Part shown: in pieces, positions 1 through 11,300 of the stretch
Position numbering within the stretch: position 1 is the stretch's first letter
Layout of the letters: every line of letters begins with the position of its first letter
Assembly: GCA_030549175.1 (NCBI GenBank)
Contig: JAUKUA010000005.1
Coordinates: 3,782,001-3,846,000, forward strand
Source: Lasiosphaeris hirsuta
Taxonomy: Eukaryota > Ascomycota > Sordariomycetes > Sordariales > Lasiosphaeriaceae
Reading direction: 5' to 3'
DNA length: 64,000 bases
The notes under the pieces: model-generated
Database searches by the model: none
The model's input: only the letters and a program-made list of their open reading frames with translations
What the model was told of the DNA's origin: nothing
Position numbers and translations under genes: made by a program

Positions 1-1286
1 GGAGATGTGGAAGCCGGTTGAGCTGGGTGGGCTGCCGAAATCGGCCGTTGAGGACATTGCGGAGGCGCTCGCTGGTGCCAAGGAGCCGCTGCTCATCACA
101 GGATATGTTGGGCGGAACCACGCCGCCGCGCCAGCACTTGTTGATTTGGCGAACACAGTCAAGGGTTTGCGGGTTCTTGATACTGGTGGCAGCGATATGT
201 GCTTCCCGGCTGACCACCCGGCGTGGCTGGGACTTCGGTTTGGTAACGAAGCCGCGATTCGGACGGCAGATGTTATTATCGTGCTGGACTGTGATGTCCC
301 CTGGATCCCGACACAGTGTAAGCCAAGGGAGGATGCCAAGATTTTCCACGTCGATGTCGACCCGCTGAAGCAGGTCATGCCCGTGTTTTATATCCAGGCT
401 CAGGCCCGGTATCGCGCCGATGCCATTACGACAATTCAGCAAGTGCTCGAGCAGCTGAAGTCGAACGAGGCCCTGAGGGCTAAATTGGAAAACGAGGAGA
501 GCGACAAGAGGTGGAAGGCGATGGAGGCATCTTACACAGAGCGGCTGCAGACGATCGCGTCCAAGGCACAACCACTGGAAGATGGCGGATTCGGAACCGG
601 TCACCTCTGCGCTAAGCTGAAGGAGCTGTGTCCCCAAGACACCATCTGGGCCATTGAAGCAGTTACTAACACGGCGTTTGTGCACGACAACCTCCAGCCG
701 ACAATTCCCGGATCTTGGATCAACTGCGGCGGCGGCGGACTCGGCTGGTCTGGCGGCGGCACGCTAGGCATCAAGCTGGCGTCGGAGTACGAGGCCAAGC
801 TAAAGGGTGAGAAGGGAAAGTTTGTGGTTCAGATCGTGGGAGACGGCACCTTTCTATTCTCGGTGCCTGGCAGTGTGTACTGGATCTCACGACGGTACAA
901 CATTCCGGTCTTGACTATTGTCTTGAACAACAAGGGTAAGTAAAGTTCGGGCCTTTTTTTGCTGCGGGGCTTGACGGCTCTTCCACCCGCCATCCGTCGC
1001 TTGGAATCTCTGACTGACAGTTGCAGGTTGGAATGCGCCCCGGAAGTCGTTGGAGCTGGTCCACCCTCACGGGCTGGGGTCGCAGTCGACGAATGAGGAG
1101 ATTAATATCTCGTTCGACCCGGTACCGGACTACTCAGGCATCGCTAAGGCGGCGGCCGGCGGAGGTCTGTATGCCGCAAAGGTTGACAAGGCAGTGGATC
1201 TGGAGAATGCGCTGGCGAGAGCGATCGAGGCGGTTCAAGGTGGTCAGACTGCCGTGTTGGATTGCAAGGTTGCGTTGGGGTGCTAG
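1..1286 (+). CDS. Thiamine diphosphate-dependent enzyme, 3' part (acetolactate synthase/benzoylformate decarboxylase-like)
   Basis: The window opens inside this gene, so its N-terminal PYR domain lies outside. The first exon visible ends at 935, a GTAAGT intron runs 936-1026, and the last exon is 1027-1286; the join restores ...NNKGWNAPRKS. The visible part contains the central domain (roughly the first 140 residues, ending near the DVDPLKQ stretch) and the C-terminal ThDP-binding domain. The ThDP/Mg motif is clear: VGDGTFLFS followed about 25 residues later by LNNKGWN. Family knowledge: such enzymes decarboxylate 2-keto acids or ligate them through a ThDP carbanion. The exact substrate cannot be told from this part. 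It is not obviously the mitochondrial acetohydroxyacid synthase of branched-chain synthesis, and many fungi carry this paralogue. The ATG at 5 is internal, not a start. Confidence 0.85.
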
Positions 1287-3296
1287 TTATGCTGCTCCGC
1301 GTCCTCTTCTGCAGAGTTCCGTCTTCACTGTACTCGTTCGAGCGCAATACATAACGCGGTCCTTCCTCACTGGCGTGCCAATAGTCTAGTTGCGTGGGGG
1401 TGATCCATCCAGCACACCTATGGCCCGCGAATGCATGCTATTTGCTGCCTGTGTGCGGGGAATTATCACCATCCAGGCAAGGCGTGCGTGCTACCCGAGA
1501 CACCACAAGACAGCCGTCAGAATATCGAAGTGTGGCAAGCAGGCAAGCCGGGCGTAGATGAATTTGTTTGCCGGAGGGGGGCATGCAGTAGCTCGACCCG
1601 TCGTCCGCCTCGGGCTGACGAGAAAGACGGATATGGTCCTATGATATGCCGATGATCAACTGCCATTCTGTGCGCTCCGCCGAGGACTCGGTCGGGGTTG
1701 AGGAGTCTCGACGCTTGGCCCCTCGGGTCCGCATGCGCCAAGGGTCCTCTACCGTAGTAGGGGTCTTTGAAGATGCCACATGTGCCAACAGAGCGTGTGC
1801 CGTTGCCCCCGGTTCGGTCAATCTTGCCCTGCGACCCCTGCCAGCCGGCGCGACAACCGTTAAAACAAGCTGAGTCTGAGCTAGGCTCCCGCGGTAATGC
1901 GGAAACTGACATTCTGCCGCACATACTTAAGCTAGACCCATCGCTGGTCGCTTCGATAAAAGGGCCTGCTTTCTTCTTCTGCTGAGTCTAGGCTTCCTGG
2001 CGCGATCTTTTCTCCCCGCCCGTGGCCCATGTCGAGAGCGAGTGCAGCACAGGCTGTGCCTCAGCCAGATCGTGACCCATTCTCACCGCTCACCGCCAAG
2101 AACCTGCCCTCGGCCGGCAGCGTATCTCAAATTCGCCACCACTCAAAACTCAAGGCTCTGGACGTGGACTCTGGGACATGCCGGTTTGGACAGGCCCCCT
2201 GCACACACACGCATTGGGGAACTGCTGTGCGGCAGCCGGACACGAATAGGCGGGACCCGATCGAGGCAATTGCAGCTGTTTGGACGGATATCACGGCGGG
2301 CTGAGGCGCCGCGAGACGCATCTCGCCGTTTCCGTCGTGTCGATAAAGCACGAAGAAAGGGTGCAGACCACGGGTTGGGTGTAGGGGCCTTGGGCTGCAG
2401 GACGAGAGGTGGTGGGGATTGAATTTGGGGATCTGGGATTGGGATCTGGGATTTGGCATTTTCAGCAGATTCGAAGAAAGTTCGTTGGCCACGCACACAC
2501 CACACCACCACGCACGCACGCGCGCGAGCGCACAGACCAAGAGGGGTCACGACCTGGGCAACGCGAAAAGAAAAAGAAAGGAAAACGGTCAATTACCCCG
2601 CAGTCCCGCAGTCAGCTGGAGTTTCACAACGGCGCCTCGCCTTGCGTTACTGCGCCGTGAGTGCGACGCCAGAATTATTGACAACTTGACATCAGCCCAT
2701 GCCCATCCAATATATCGCGCCTGGACCCGTCTTCCCCATTTCCTCCGTTGCAACCCACGAATCACCTCGACACCTTGACCAAGTGCCTTCGACGTGCTCG
2801 TTCCAGGTGTTTAGGCGTGCTGGTCCGCATTTGAGATCGCCCCTTGCGGTTCATCTGATCGCCCAGTTCGCCCCTCTCCTCCATTTCCAGCGCAATCTTG
2901 TCGACCACCAACACGCACGAAACAAGCGAAACCTCGCCTCACGCGACACAGGGAAGCTTTGTATTGGACCGAGCCGGAAAAAATCGACGAGAGATCATGA
3001 GACTGGTGGCGGCGCGCTTTCGGATACACAAAATCGCAGAGCCGCCCTGGCCCAGTTGAGCCCGCTTCCCGCCTCTCGCCTCGTTCGACGCCCTGCCCTT
3101 GCACCTCATTACCTAGCACTCCCCACCATTGCATCCACTCGGGCTGAGCAAAGTCTGAGACCTGCAGTGGGATCCTAGACCCCGTCCAATTCTCTCGCGT
3201 CTTTACCAGACGCTCCAAACCGACTTTCCTCAACTTCCGTCCGCCCAGCGATTGAGCCAGCGTGGGCAGTGAGCGCGGCCTTACTCAGCCCTCGGA
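1287..3296. other. Long intergenic region / leader of the PREG-like cyclin gene
   Basis: No convincing gene. The right half is rich in C and T and has short imperfect repeats (GGGATCTGGGATT near 2430-2455; ACACAC near 2500). The last kilobase probably includes the promoter and long 5' leader of the cyclin gene that starts at 3297; several ATG triplets lie there and could act as upstream ORFs if transcribed. Confidence 0.5.
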
Positions 3297-4367
3297 ATGG
3301 CACACCCGCGGGCGCAGAGCGATGCTCCAGCATCAGAAATCGAAAGCGCGAGCGACACCAGCGCCATCCCCACCCCTCCTCCTCCCCCTAATCCCTCGGC
3401 CGATCCTAAGCTACGATACCTCGCGAGTCCCGACAGCGACATAAACTCTCCCCGTCTCGCTGCCCAGATCGATGACATCTTCAAGGTCTCGCCGCTGGCC
3501 GCCCTGAGGCTGCTCAGTGCTGGAATAGAATCCTTGGTAGACAGGACGGGCGACATTCCTCCCACACCACCGCCCCGAAGCCCCACGATACCCCATATGC
3601 GAGGCATGGAGGCGGAGAAGAAGAGCATTGTGCGGTCCAACTCGGAGAAAAACCTAGCTCGGCTGATGGGGCAGAGCGCGACTGCTTCGCCGCGGCGTGG
3701 ACTCTCCCAGACGCCCTCGAAGCAGACGTCGCCAACCGGTACGCCACAAACGCATGCGATCGATGGCGTGCATCTCCGAACACCGAATCCCACGCCACCG
3801 CCGGCTTCCGAGGACCAGCCGCAGCCACCCCTCGAGCCCTACATCATCGTTGGCGAGAACTCGCAGCCGCTCAACCTGCAACACAGCGCCATCACACGCA
3901 AGTTCTATTCGAGGTTACCACCCCCCATCTCGATAACCGACTACCTGCTGCGCATGCACCGCTTTTGCCCCATGTCGACTGCCGTTTATCTAGCTACTTC
4001 ACTGTACATACACAGGCTGGCGGTCCTCGAGAGGGCTATTGCTGTCACAAGGCGCAACGCCCATCGGCTGCTGCTGGCCGGACTCAGGGTAGCAATGAAA
4101 GCGCTTGAGGACCTCAGCTATGCACATAGCAAAGTAGCCAAGGTCGGTGGTGTTAGCGAGGCAGAACTCGCGCGTCTCGAAATCAGCTTCTGCTTTCTCA
4201 CAGGCTTCGAACTTGTGGTTACCGAGGAGATGCTGAGAAACCAGTGGGAGATGTTGAGGAGAGGCAAGGAAACCTGGGAATTGCTAGAGAGGGACCCGGA
4301 AGGTGTGATATTGCAATTGCCAAAGCCACCAGTGCGAGGGAGTGGTGTGGTTGGAGCAGAGGCTTAA
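3297..4367 (+). CDS. preg: PREG/PHO80-type cyclin (phosphate-signalling CDK partner)
   Basis: This is a single-exon gene of 356 codons. Family knowledge: PHO80/PREG cyclins bind a PHO85-type CDK and hold the phosphate-starvation transcription factor inactive when phosphate is plentiful. What is seen: a short conserved helix at residues 66-90 (LAALRLLSAGIE, then TGDIPPTPP), a proline- and serine-rich low-complexity insert (about 95-175, with several SP/TP sites), and the cyclin box at about 210-320 with ISITDYLLRMHRFCPMS, TSLYIHRLAV, NAHRLLLAGLRVAMKALED and KVGGVSEAELARLE. These blocks are the signature of the Neurospora PREG protein and PF08613 cyclins. The N terminus is rich in acidic residues and proline and has no targeting signal. 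The protein is somewhat shorter than Neurospora PREG. The assignment as PREG rather than another PCL cyclin rests on the cyclin-box wording. Confidence 0.88.
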   Translation: MAHPRAQSDAPASEIESASDTSAIPTPPPPPNPSADPKLRYLASPDSDINSPRLAAQIDDIFKVSPLAALRLLSAGIESLVDRTGDIPPTPPPRSPTIPHMRGMEAEKKSIVRSNSEKNLARLMGQSATASPRRGLSQTPSKQTSPTGTPQTHAIDGVHLRTPNPTPPPASEDQPQPPLEPYIIVGENSQPLNLQHSAITRKFYSRLPPPISITDYLLRMHRFCPMSTAVYLATSLYIHRLAVLERAIAVTRRNAHRLLLAGLRVAMKALEDLSYAHSKVAKVGGVSEAELARLEISFCFLTGFELVVTEEMLRNQWEMLRRGKETWELLERDPEGVILQLPKPPVRGSGVVGAEA

Positions 4368-5354
4368 GGAGAAGCAAATGTGACAGCGACCTGAGCGGCT
4401 CGCCTATCGATGGATTGTGGACTGGCTACCCGCACAGGAAAATTCATGGGCGTGGATGTTGTCGATCGGGGAACGATTGTCTGTGGAGACAAGCTCCGAA
4501 TAGGGTATGGCACGCAGCCTTTGATGCTCGAGATTGTAGCGCTGCCATACGGCAGACTATGGGGACTCGCGAAGAGGAGGGGGGGGGATACTGCACGATG
4601 GGCACTGTACATATTGTGGACTTACACAGTCGGACTCTAGCATTAACCAGCATCGCATCAGCGTCAAGATACCCAGGCGGCGGGCACTGACGGCTGGGAT
4701 TCGAAAGGACTGGCACTTGAGCGTCCCAGCCACGACTCAGGCAAACTTTGGCTTTGAATCTCGGCATGGCCGCAGTAACTGCATTTTTATAGCAGCAATA
4801 ACTTGCATAATTCATTAACTACTTGCTCATGAGCCTCTCTTGTGTCTAGATAATGTGCTATTTCCTATTGCTTTGCCTTGCACAGAGTCCCCGCGCAACC
4901 CCAACTTTTGGCGTACCCCGTTTTCATTTTCCATGTTTTACAGGGAGAGAAATCAAGGCCATTTCGGAGGTTGTTCGGCTGCACTGAACGCCTATTGACG
5001 GAGTGATTCCCCGGGGGGGTAGGGATATGAGAAAAGCCAACGAACGTGTTGCCTGCATATGCTGAGACCGTTGTTACTCATAGCAACATCATAGCCGCAT
5101 ACATGCCCCGTTGATTGTTGATCATCGCTTCTTATCGGCCGGGCTTAGGGCAGATCGGCGTTAAGTGCCCTGGGCCCTTGCGATGCCCCGCCATTTAGCC
5201 GTGACCGGTGGGTTGGTGATGCCCCGCATTGAATGGATGGTCAGAGCTTCCATCCCATCCTCAGGGCAGGTGCTCAGCGACTGAAGCTGCTGCTCCTGGT
5301 TCGCATCCCACATCGCAGGCGTCATCCGATTTCTCCTCCTCACCTCCGCTCTTC
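4368..5354. other. Intergenic region
   Basis: Region between two genes on the same strand: the 3' flank of the cyclin gene, then the promoter of the aminopeptidase gene. No coding sequence, RNA gene or repeat was recognised. Confidence 0.5.
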
Positions 5355-6979
5355 ATGCAATATTTTCGCTCCTTTTTATCGTTCCCTCGAGCATCCAGAG
5401 CATTTTTTCCCCCCAGCCGACGGGCCTTTAGCTATCAGCAGACTGCCAGGATGGATCACGAGACAATTCTGAAGGGCAAGTACCCTGCGAAGCAGCACGC
5501 GAAGCGCGTTGTCGACTACATCCGCTCCAAGGTCCCCAATGCCACGGGCGTCCTGTACCTCGAGAGTCGCATGGCCAAGTTGATAGAGGACAATGACGAG
5601 AATGAACCATTCCGGTATGTCGCTTCTTCTGTCAACCCAACCGCCAGCACTCCCCTTTCTGCCTTATCGTCCCCCGGGGAGGAGAGTCTGCTGACCGGGT
5701 GCAACAGCCAGCGCCGCTTCTTCTACTACCTCACAGGCTGCAACCTTGCCGATTGCTATGTGATCCACGACATGGACACAGCCAAGACCACCCTTTTCAT
5801 CCCGCCGATTGATCCCGAGAGCGTGATCTGGTCGGGACTGCCAGTGTCTGTCGAGGAAGCCAAGGCGCAGTACGATGTCGACGAAGTCAAGTATACGACC
5901 GACGTCAACGCGACACTTGCCCACATTGGAGTCGAGAAGCCAAATGGAACTGTTTATGCCATCCCGCACCAAGTCTCCGAGTTCGTGACCTTTATCGAGT
6001 TCGATCACAAGAACTTTTCCGTCCTAAAGGAGGCAATCGAGGTGTCTCGCGTGGTCAAGAGTGAATTTGAGCTGGCTTTGATCGCAAAGGCAAATGCCAT
6101 TAGCCACAGTGCCCATCTCAACGTCATGCAAAAGGTCGCCCATGTCGAAAATGAGCGCGAGCTCGAGGCCGTCTTTATCGGCGAGTGCATCGCTGCGGGG
6201 GCACCCCACCAGGCATACCACAGCATCGTGGCGGCGGGAAGAGCGGCGGCAACACTACACTATGTGCACAATAATGCGCCGATGGCCGGGAAGCTGAACC
6301 TTTTGCTGGACGCCGGTGCCGAGTACGACTGCTACGCCTCGGACATCACGCGGACATTCCCAATCAACGGCAAGTTCACCAAGGAGAGCAGGGCCATCTA
6401 TGACATTGTTTACAAGATGCAGCTGGACTGCATTGCGGTGCTCAAGGAGGGCGTCTTGTGGGATGATGTACACCTGCTGGCTCATAAGATCGCCATTGAC
6501 GGTCTCTTGGCGCTGGGTATTCTGAAGGGAGACAAGGACGAGATCCTGGCGGACCGAACAAGTGTCGCGTTCTTCCCCCACGGCCTGGGGCACTATTTGG
6601 GTATGGACACCCATGACACTGGCGGCAACCCCAATTATGCCGACAAGGACACCATGTTTCGGTATTTGCGTGTCAGAGGGACACTTCCTGCGGGGAGCGT
6701 CATCACTGTGGAGCCCGGTATCTACTTTTGCAATTTCATCATCGAACCGTTCCTGAAGGACCCCAAGCACTCCCAGCACATCAACGCGGACGTCCTGGAG
6801 CAATACTGGGACGTCGGAGGTGTTCGGTAAGTTGTTTCCATCGCTGGCGCAAGACCAAGTATAACCAACACGACTACAGGATCGAGGATAATATCGTCAT
6901 TACAAAGACGGGATCGGCGAACCTGACGACGGCGATCAAGGATCCTGATGAGATGGAGAGCATCATTTCAGGGCGCTAG
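5355..6979 (+). CDS. Xaa-Pro aminopeptidase/dipeptidase, M24B family (PEPP type)
   Basis: Removes or splits N-terminal residues before proline using two divalent metal ions. Exons are 5355-5614, 5708-6826 and 6880-6979; the first intron is 93 bp and keeps the frame, so an unspliced reading shows a spurious 31-residue insert before [11 protein letters not shown]. All five pita-bread metal ligands are visible: two Asp in [15 protein letters not shown], His in [16 protein letters not shown], Glu in [10 protein letters not shown] and Glu in [12 protein letters not shown]. From the ATG at 5451 (A at -3, G at +4) the protein has 460 residues, the usual family length. An in-frame ATG at 5355 in a weak context adds 32 residues rich in Arg, Ser and Phe with no acidic residue, which looks like a mitochondrial presequence. 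Both forms may be made from one mRNA by leaky scanning. Confidence 0.9.
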
Positions 6980-7553
6980 TAGCATATGCCCTTTTGGCTG
7001 AGCTCCTGTGCACTAGGCTCTGGCATAGCGGTCTGAGCTGTGTGACATCATGTATGCTGTGTAAGTTCTCTGTGGATGGGCCGGGCCGCCCCATGACGCC
7101 CGAGCTGACACTAGATGCGCTATCACCATGACTTTTGGGGTCCCTGACCGGGTAGGCGATCAAGCTTCAGGAACGAGGGCATCGATGTATCTTTCTCCTT
7201 CCTTTTAGACCTGAGTCCCGAATCGCGCCTTTGGGTCCGCGTGTAGCTTTTCGTTCGCCTCTTTTCAAGACCCTGTATCTGGTTGTGATATGGACACATG
7301 CCATTTGTGATGAGGGGCCATGGCTTGAGTTTCCAGGAAACTGTTGAGCTCTAGGGCAAGCCACGCCCACTTTGGCTGAAAGTAACGGCAACAGGTGGCA
7401 ACCGAAACCGGAATGACGTGCGGTATATAAGACAATGACCTGTGCCCTCATCCGGCAGCCCAGCAACCACTTTTCCGTCTCGACATTGGTCTTGGCCCAG
7501 ACCCCGGACTACCATCATTCCAGCACAAGCACATCTCCCCAAAAGCAGACACC
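6980..7553. other. Intergenic region with a TATA box
   Basis: 3' flank of the aminopeptidase gene, then a likely promoter. A TATATAAG sequence at about 7424-7431 lies 125 bp before the small ORF that starts at 7554. Nothing else was recognised. Confidence 0.45.
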
Positions 7554-7976
7554 ATGCAGATGAGTCCACTCCTCACCTGGGCGGCCACCGTCTCGACCCT
7601 GCGCGTCCCGCCGACGCACAACGTGGCCGGGGCCATCTTGGCGCGCGTCCCGGAGCCGAGCACCATCGAGATCCACCACGACACGGCTGCCGCCGCGGTA
7701 GCGGAGGACGGCGTCTCTCGGGCCGCTGTGGGCGTGGACCCCGTGGAAGAGCACGACGTCATCGCCCACGCCGCCGTGGGTGTGGACCTCGTGGAGGTCC
7801 GTAACGCGGCGTACCGCGTGCCGACGTGCAAGCGCAAGGACGCCAAGCTGCACTTGCAGCGGTAGTGGTCCATCTCGTATGACGGCGATGGTTTGTTGAA
7901 TGGATATCTGCACTGCGGGCAGTCGGTGCATGAGGAGGTGAAGAAGCATTTCTTGTGTCGGCCGGTGACGGATTAA
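7554..7976 (+). pseudogene. Small protein gene cut by one in-frame TAG
   Basis: Starts with ATG in a good context (CACC before it) behind a TATA box. The frame runs 103 codons to a TAG at 7863-7865, then stays open for 36 more codons to a TAA at 7974-7976. The extension is protein-like (WSISYDGDGLLNGYLHCGQS...) and carries two further cysteines, joining one before the stop. The first 20 residues are moderately hydrophobic and could be a weak signal peptide. Residues about 60-83 hold two imperfect copies of an AAVGVDxVE unit. I do not recognise the family. The TAG would be CAG (Gln) before one C-to-T change at CpA, the change RIP makes. Alternatives are a short genuine protein, or an unspotted intron over the TAG. 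The antisense strand is also open here, so coding status is uncertain. Confidence 0.4.
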
Positions 7977-8389
7977 TGAGTGGTCCCGGTGGGAATAGGG
8001 GGGGAGGGAGGGCTAAATGGAGGGGGGTAAGACGTGTGTTGCGAGCGGAATCCCCCGCATGGGCGGGGTTACGGTGCAGCTCCATACGCCGAGGAAGTGC
8101 CGCGACGAGAGTATCAAGACGGCGGTGTCGAGGGGGACGAGGGGGCGTGGTACAGGGGCCTTAGTAGCCTACCTACCTTCATGTAGCCCGACCGGGATTT
8201 TCCCCCGGTCCCAACCTTACACCTCCACACAACAAAGTCTCCCAACAGCCTCACAGATCACAGAAGCACAGAGGCCGACACTCTTCCACCTGTAGATTCG
8301 CCTCCATCATCAGACTCTCTTCAAGAACATGTCTGGGGAATGAGGGGCCTCTAGAGTGCTCACATTATCATTCTTCAGCTCGCCTGTAA

Positions 8390-8713
8390 TTAGCTGAAGC
8401 TGGATTGCCAAGATTTTCTTGCTCTCTTTCCGTCTTTTGCTTCGGGACAAGCGCGGGCCTCTATGCAAACGTACTTAGACCTAGACTCAGCTTCGGCCAG
8501 TCTCTTCTCGAGGGTCGCGAGCTTTAAGGCCAGTTCGGGTGGCTTATCCTTCCAGCAGATCTCCCAGAACCGGCAGTCCTCGGGGGCTCCATCCCACCAG
8601 TGCCACTGTAGCCGGCGCTTCCTTTCCTCCTTGTGGCGGTCCTTCCACTTGCCCTCCAGGGTAGCGGCCGCGGCTAAGTCCTCCATCGGGGTCTCCTTTC
8701 CAAGATAAAACAT
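8390..8713 (-). CDS. Hypothetical small protein, 107 residues
   Basis: ATG at 8713-8711 and an open frame to 8390. The protein is rich in charged residues, Trp and Lys/Glu; residues 75-92 (ALKLATLEKRLAEAESR) could form a short coiled coil. I do not recognise it. It sits at the edge of a decayed retroelement region yet is itself free of stops, so it may be a small host gene, a fragment of a transposon-encoded protein, or a chance ORF. Confidence 0.3.
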   Translation of the reverse strand: MFYLGKETPMEDLAAAATLEGKWKDRHKEERKRRLQWHWWDGAPEDCRFWEICWKDKPPELALKLATLEKRLAEAESRSKYVCIEARACPEAKDGKRARKSWQSSFS

Positions 8714-8739
8714 GTAATTCGTGCTAACTAAGAGAGATA

Positions 8740-10660
8740 TATACGTGGGAGGGCGGCTAACCCCTCCCTAGGGTCAGGAGGTAATCCCCTGCCTATCTTA
8801 CTTTGTACCTTGAGCCCTCATACACAGAGGAACCTTCCCGTTACGTCAAAGGGTTCTCCCCTTGTCTACCGTCCGCGTCTTACCCTACGGATACCTAGGG
8901 AGAAGCCGGCTATCCCACGAAAAAGGGCGCCATATCGTTCCGACCCGTAGAACTAACCATGCTCCTCAGCCCTCTCCTCGCCGGCAAGCCGATCTCAGAA
9001 GAGGAAGAGACACCGGGGTATCCTATTCCATGTTGAATAGGTTGGATGGTTCTTAAGGAAGTTCCCGGTCCGATGTTTTTCTATCCTCCCCAGGCTTCTT
9101 GGCGGACTACAAGCTCCGTAACCGCCGTTTCCGGCCCCTATAGGGTCGGCACCTTAGTAGGGACCTTAACTGTAATATAGGATTCCTAGTCCCTGCCTTT
9201 GGCCATAGAGAGACCGGCCTTAGTAGCCTTCTCGGTAGCCTTTTCCTTATCTTTACCCTTTTTTAAGATAACAGTCTATCCGTTACCTACTACCGTAGGC
9301 CGTACCGTCTTCGGTACCATACCTAGGGTAGGTCCTAAGCCTTATAAGACCTCCCCCACGGAGGCCTTGTTCCATAGGTAACCTTCGGGGGCCTTAAGTA
9401 CCAGCCTCTACGGCTGGGGCCGGGGGTTCCGAGGGCTTCGGGGGGGGGTAGCCACCTTGGGGGCGGCCTTGGGGGCTAGTGGACGCGTAAGGTCTACTGT
9501 TTTGGCTTAATTAGTCGAACCGACTATAACACTAACCTAACCAACCTTCTTCTAGCATTTGGTCACGACTATCCCCCATTCGGCCTAGGCCTTCTAGTTA
9601 GACATCGGCAGGTCTGGTCCACTAGCCCAGGGCCGGGTTAGGGGGGGGTCGGGGGTTCCTTCGCTACCACTGACTATGGCCCGTCGGGGGGTTGGCGATC
9701 GTAGCCTCCTTTCGAGGGCCCGTTATTATTGTACTAGCTCCAATGGAGCCGTGCCAGGTATCAGGCTTAGGAAAGTCTCCCAGCCTAGGATTTTGGGGGT
9801 CTGGCCCATCGCCAGACTGTGGAGGATCTCCTGGAGACCCTACGCGATCGGGTTCGCGTACCTCTCGTATACTTTACCCGTAGGGATTTGGCTGAGGTCC
9901 TGGTCGAGGGGCTTCGTCATGGCTTCAAAGACCGTACACATCACATTGTGTTCGGCCTCACGTTCACGTTTGAGCTACAAAAACAGACTCGTGAGGTTGG
10001 CGTTGGGGGGACGTTGCTCGGGCGCCATTTTAGGAGCCGCGCGGTAAGGCGTGAGGTTATTAGCGGGTGCAGAGGGATGCCCGAAGGCGAACAAAGTGAT
10101 GATAGTAGGCTTAGTGTTTTGGGGTAGCAAGTCCCAGAGGTGTGATTGGTCGGATCTAGAAATCAGGAAGAAAAGAGGAGGAAGAGCTGGACTGATTGAC
10201 GTATTTAAGGGATATTGTGCAGGGGTTTTGCCCCGAAGGGGCAGAACTACATGGCCACTCGCGTGGTTAGCTACAATGCCAGGCCGCTAACTAGCCTATA
10301 AAGGTAAGGAGATCCACCACTTTTAGTCCACCAATAGGAAAATCCTGGTCCGGCCACGGACCCGGTCGCAAGCTGTCCCGGGCCACTTGCGTTCCCGAAC
10401 CGACAATACCCCTGGCCCTCCTCGGCTCTCCGAACCCCGTGATAACAAGGAAAAGTGCCGCTTCCGGGCCTCGACCACCCGGCTCGCTTACTCAGTCCAC
10501 GCTAAAGGTACATAAAAACCCCCATTAGGGGAAAAGCCTCCTTTCCATTAGTCTGCCGAGGTCCCGGCCAGGGCCTCCTCCTCGTCAATCTGTGTGGTAT
10601 TTTCTTCCCTCGTTCGTCGCCACCAGTAGTTTCAAAACGGTGAATATAAGGAGTCGATTT
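8740..10660 (-). mobile_element. Decayed non-LTR retroelement region
   Basis: Most of this stretch is interrupted in every frame and rich in TA steps (CCTAGG, TACC, TTAG), as after RIP. On the minus strand, a frame from an ATG at 10028 down to about 9720 reads as one protein with TAG/TAA interruptions: MAPEQRPPNANLTSL, then AMTKPLDQDLSQIPTGKVYERYANPIA, then SLAMGQTPKILGWETFLSLIPGTAPLELVQ. This resembles a LINE ORF1/gag-type product, but the family call is tentative. The block at 10300-10640 (CGGTCGCAAG..., TAAAAACCCCCATTAGGGGAAAAGCC) recurs in diverged form at 56600-56820, 62030-62150 and, in the opposite orientation, 51850-51960. The motif CCCCTTCGGGGCAAAA (10226-10241, minus strand) recurs at 50980. 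Ends were not found. Confidence 0.5.
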
Positions 10661-10673
10661 TCACTATACATAA

Positions 10674-11080
10674 CCCTAACCCTGCAGTCCCAATAGTGCC
10701 CCCGTATCAAAAGGGTAGTGCCCCCCTATCAAAACTGGCTCTTGGGCACCTCTATTGATCAATAGTCGGCCCCTGGGCTTGGACTTGATTATCAACTTGG
10801 TCCTAGGCACAGTGGGCATCGCGATCGCGGCCATAGTGTTGTTGTTGTTGCTGTTTTTGTTGCTGTTGTGTTGGAGGTGCAACACAACGAAGGTAATAAT
10901 ATTCTGTGGTGGTGGTGGTTCTGGCCCACCTTTTATGGGTGGCCACACCAGAACCACGCTAGGCTATCTACTTATCAGAGGCGGCTACACCTTCTGGAAG
11001 GCCATTCACTGGAGGCCATCATTCACTCTTCCAACATGTTGTTATTGTTGTTGCTGTTGCTGTTGTTGTCGTTGTTGTCG

Positions 11081-11128
<48 letters not shown>

Positions 11129-11300
11129 GTCACGGCAGGTCAGGATTGAGAGAGGCAATGCTGCAATAACCTATCTTTGATTGTGCAAAAATAAGCTAAG
11201 GAGAGAGAGAGAGGAAGAAGAACAGGTGGTGGCTGGGCTCCGGACTTATGTAGGGGTCCTGGGCCGCTCGGACCACATGTTCTTCCAGTGAATGGCCTCC
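10674..11300. repeat. Microsatellite (TTG)n with flanking inverted repeats
   Basis: A (TTG/CTG/TCG)n tract runs about 11037-11127. It lies between 15-bp perfect inverted repeats: AGGCCATTCACTGGA at 10999-11013 and its complement at 11284-11298. Upstream, GTGGTTCTGG...CCAGAACCAC (about 10914-10955) can fold into a stem-loop. A second, shorter GTTGTT tract lies near 10838-10866. No coding potential is credible here; open frames across the tract are repeat artefacts (poly-Leu or poly-Cys). Confidence 0.7.

Noticed and set aside
10674..10683. CCCTAACCCT, telomere-like
   Set aside because: Fewer than two full units; expected by chance in GC-rich spacer. A similar GGGTTAGGGTT at about 43489-43499 was set aside for the same reason.
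10755..11180. Cys- or Leu-rich open frames across the (TTG)n tract
   Set aside because: Produced by the microsatellite; no protein-like content outside it.
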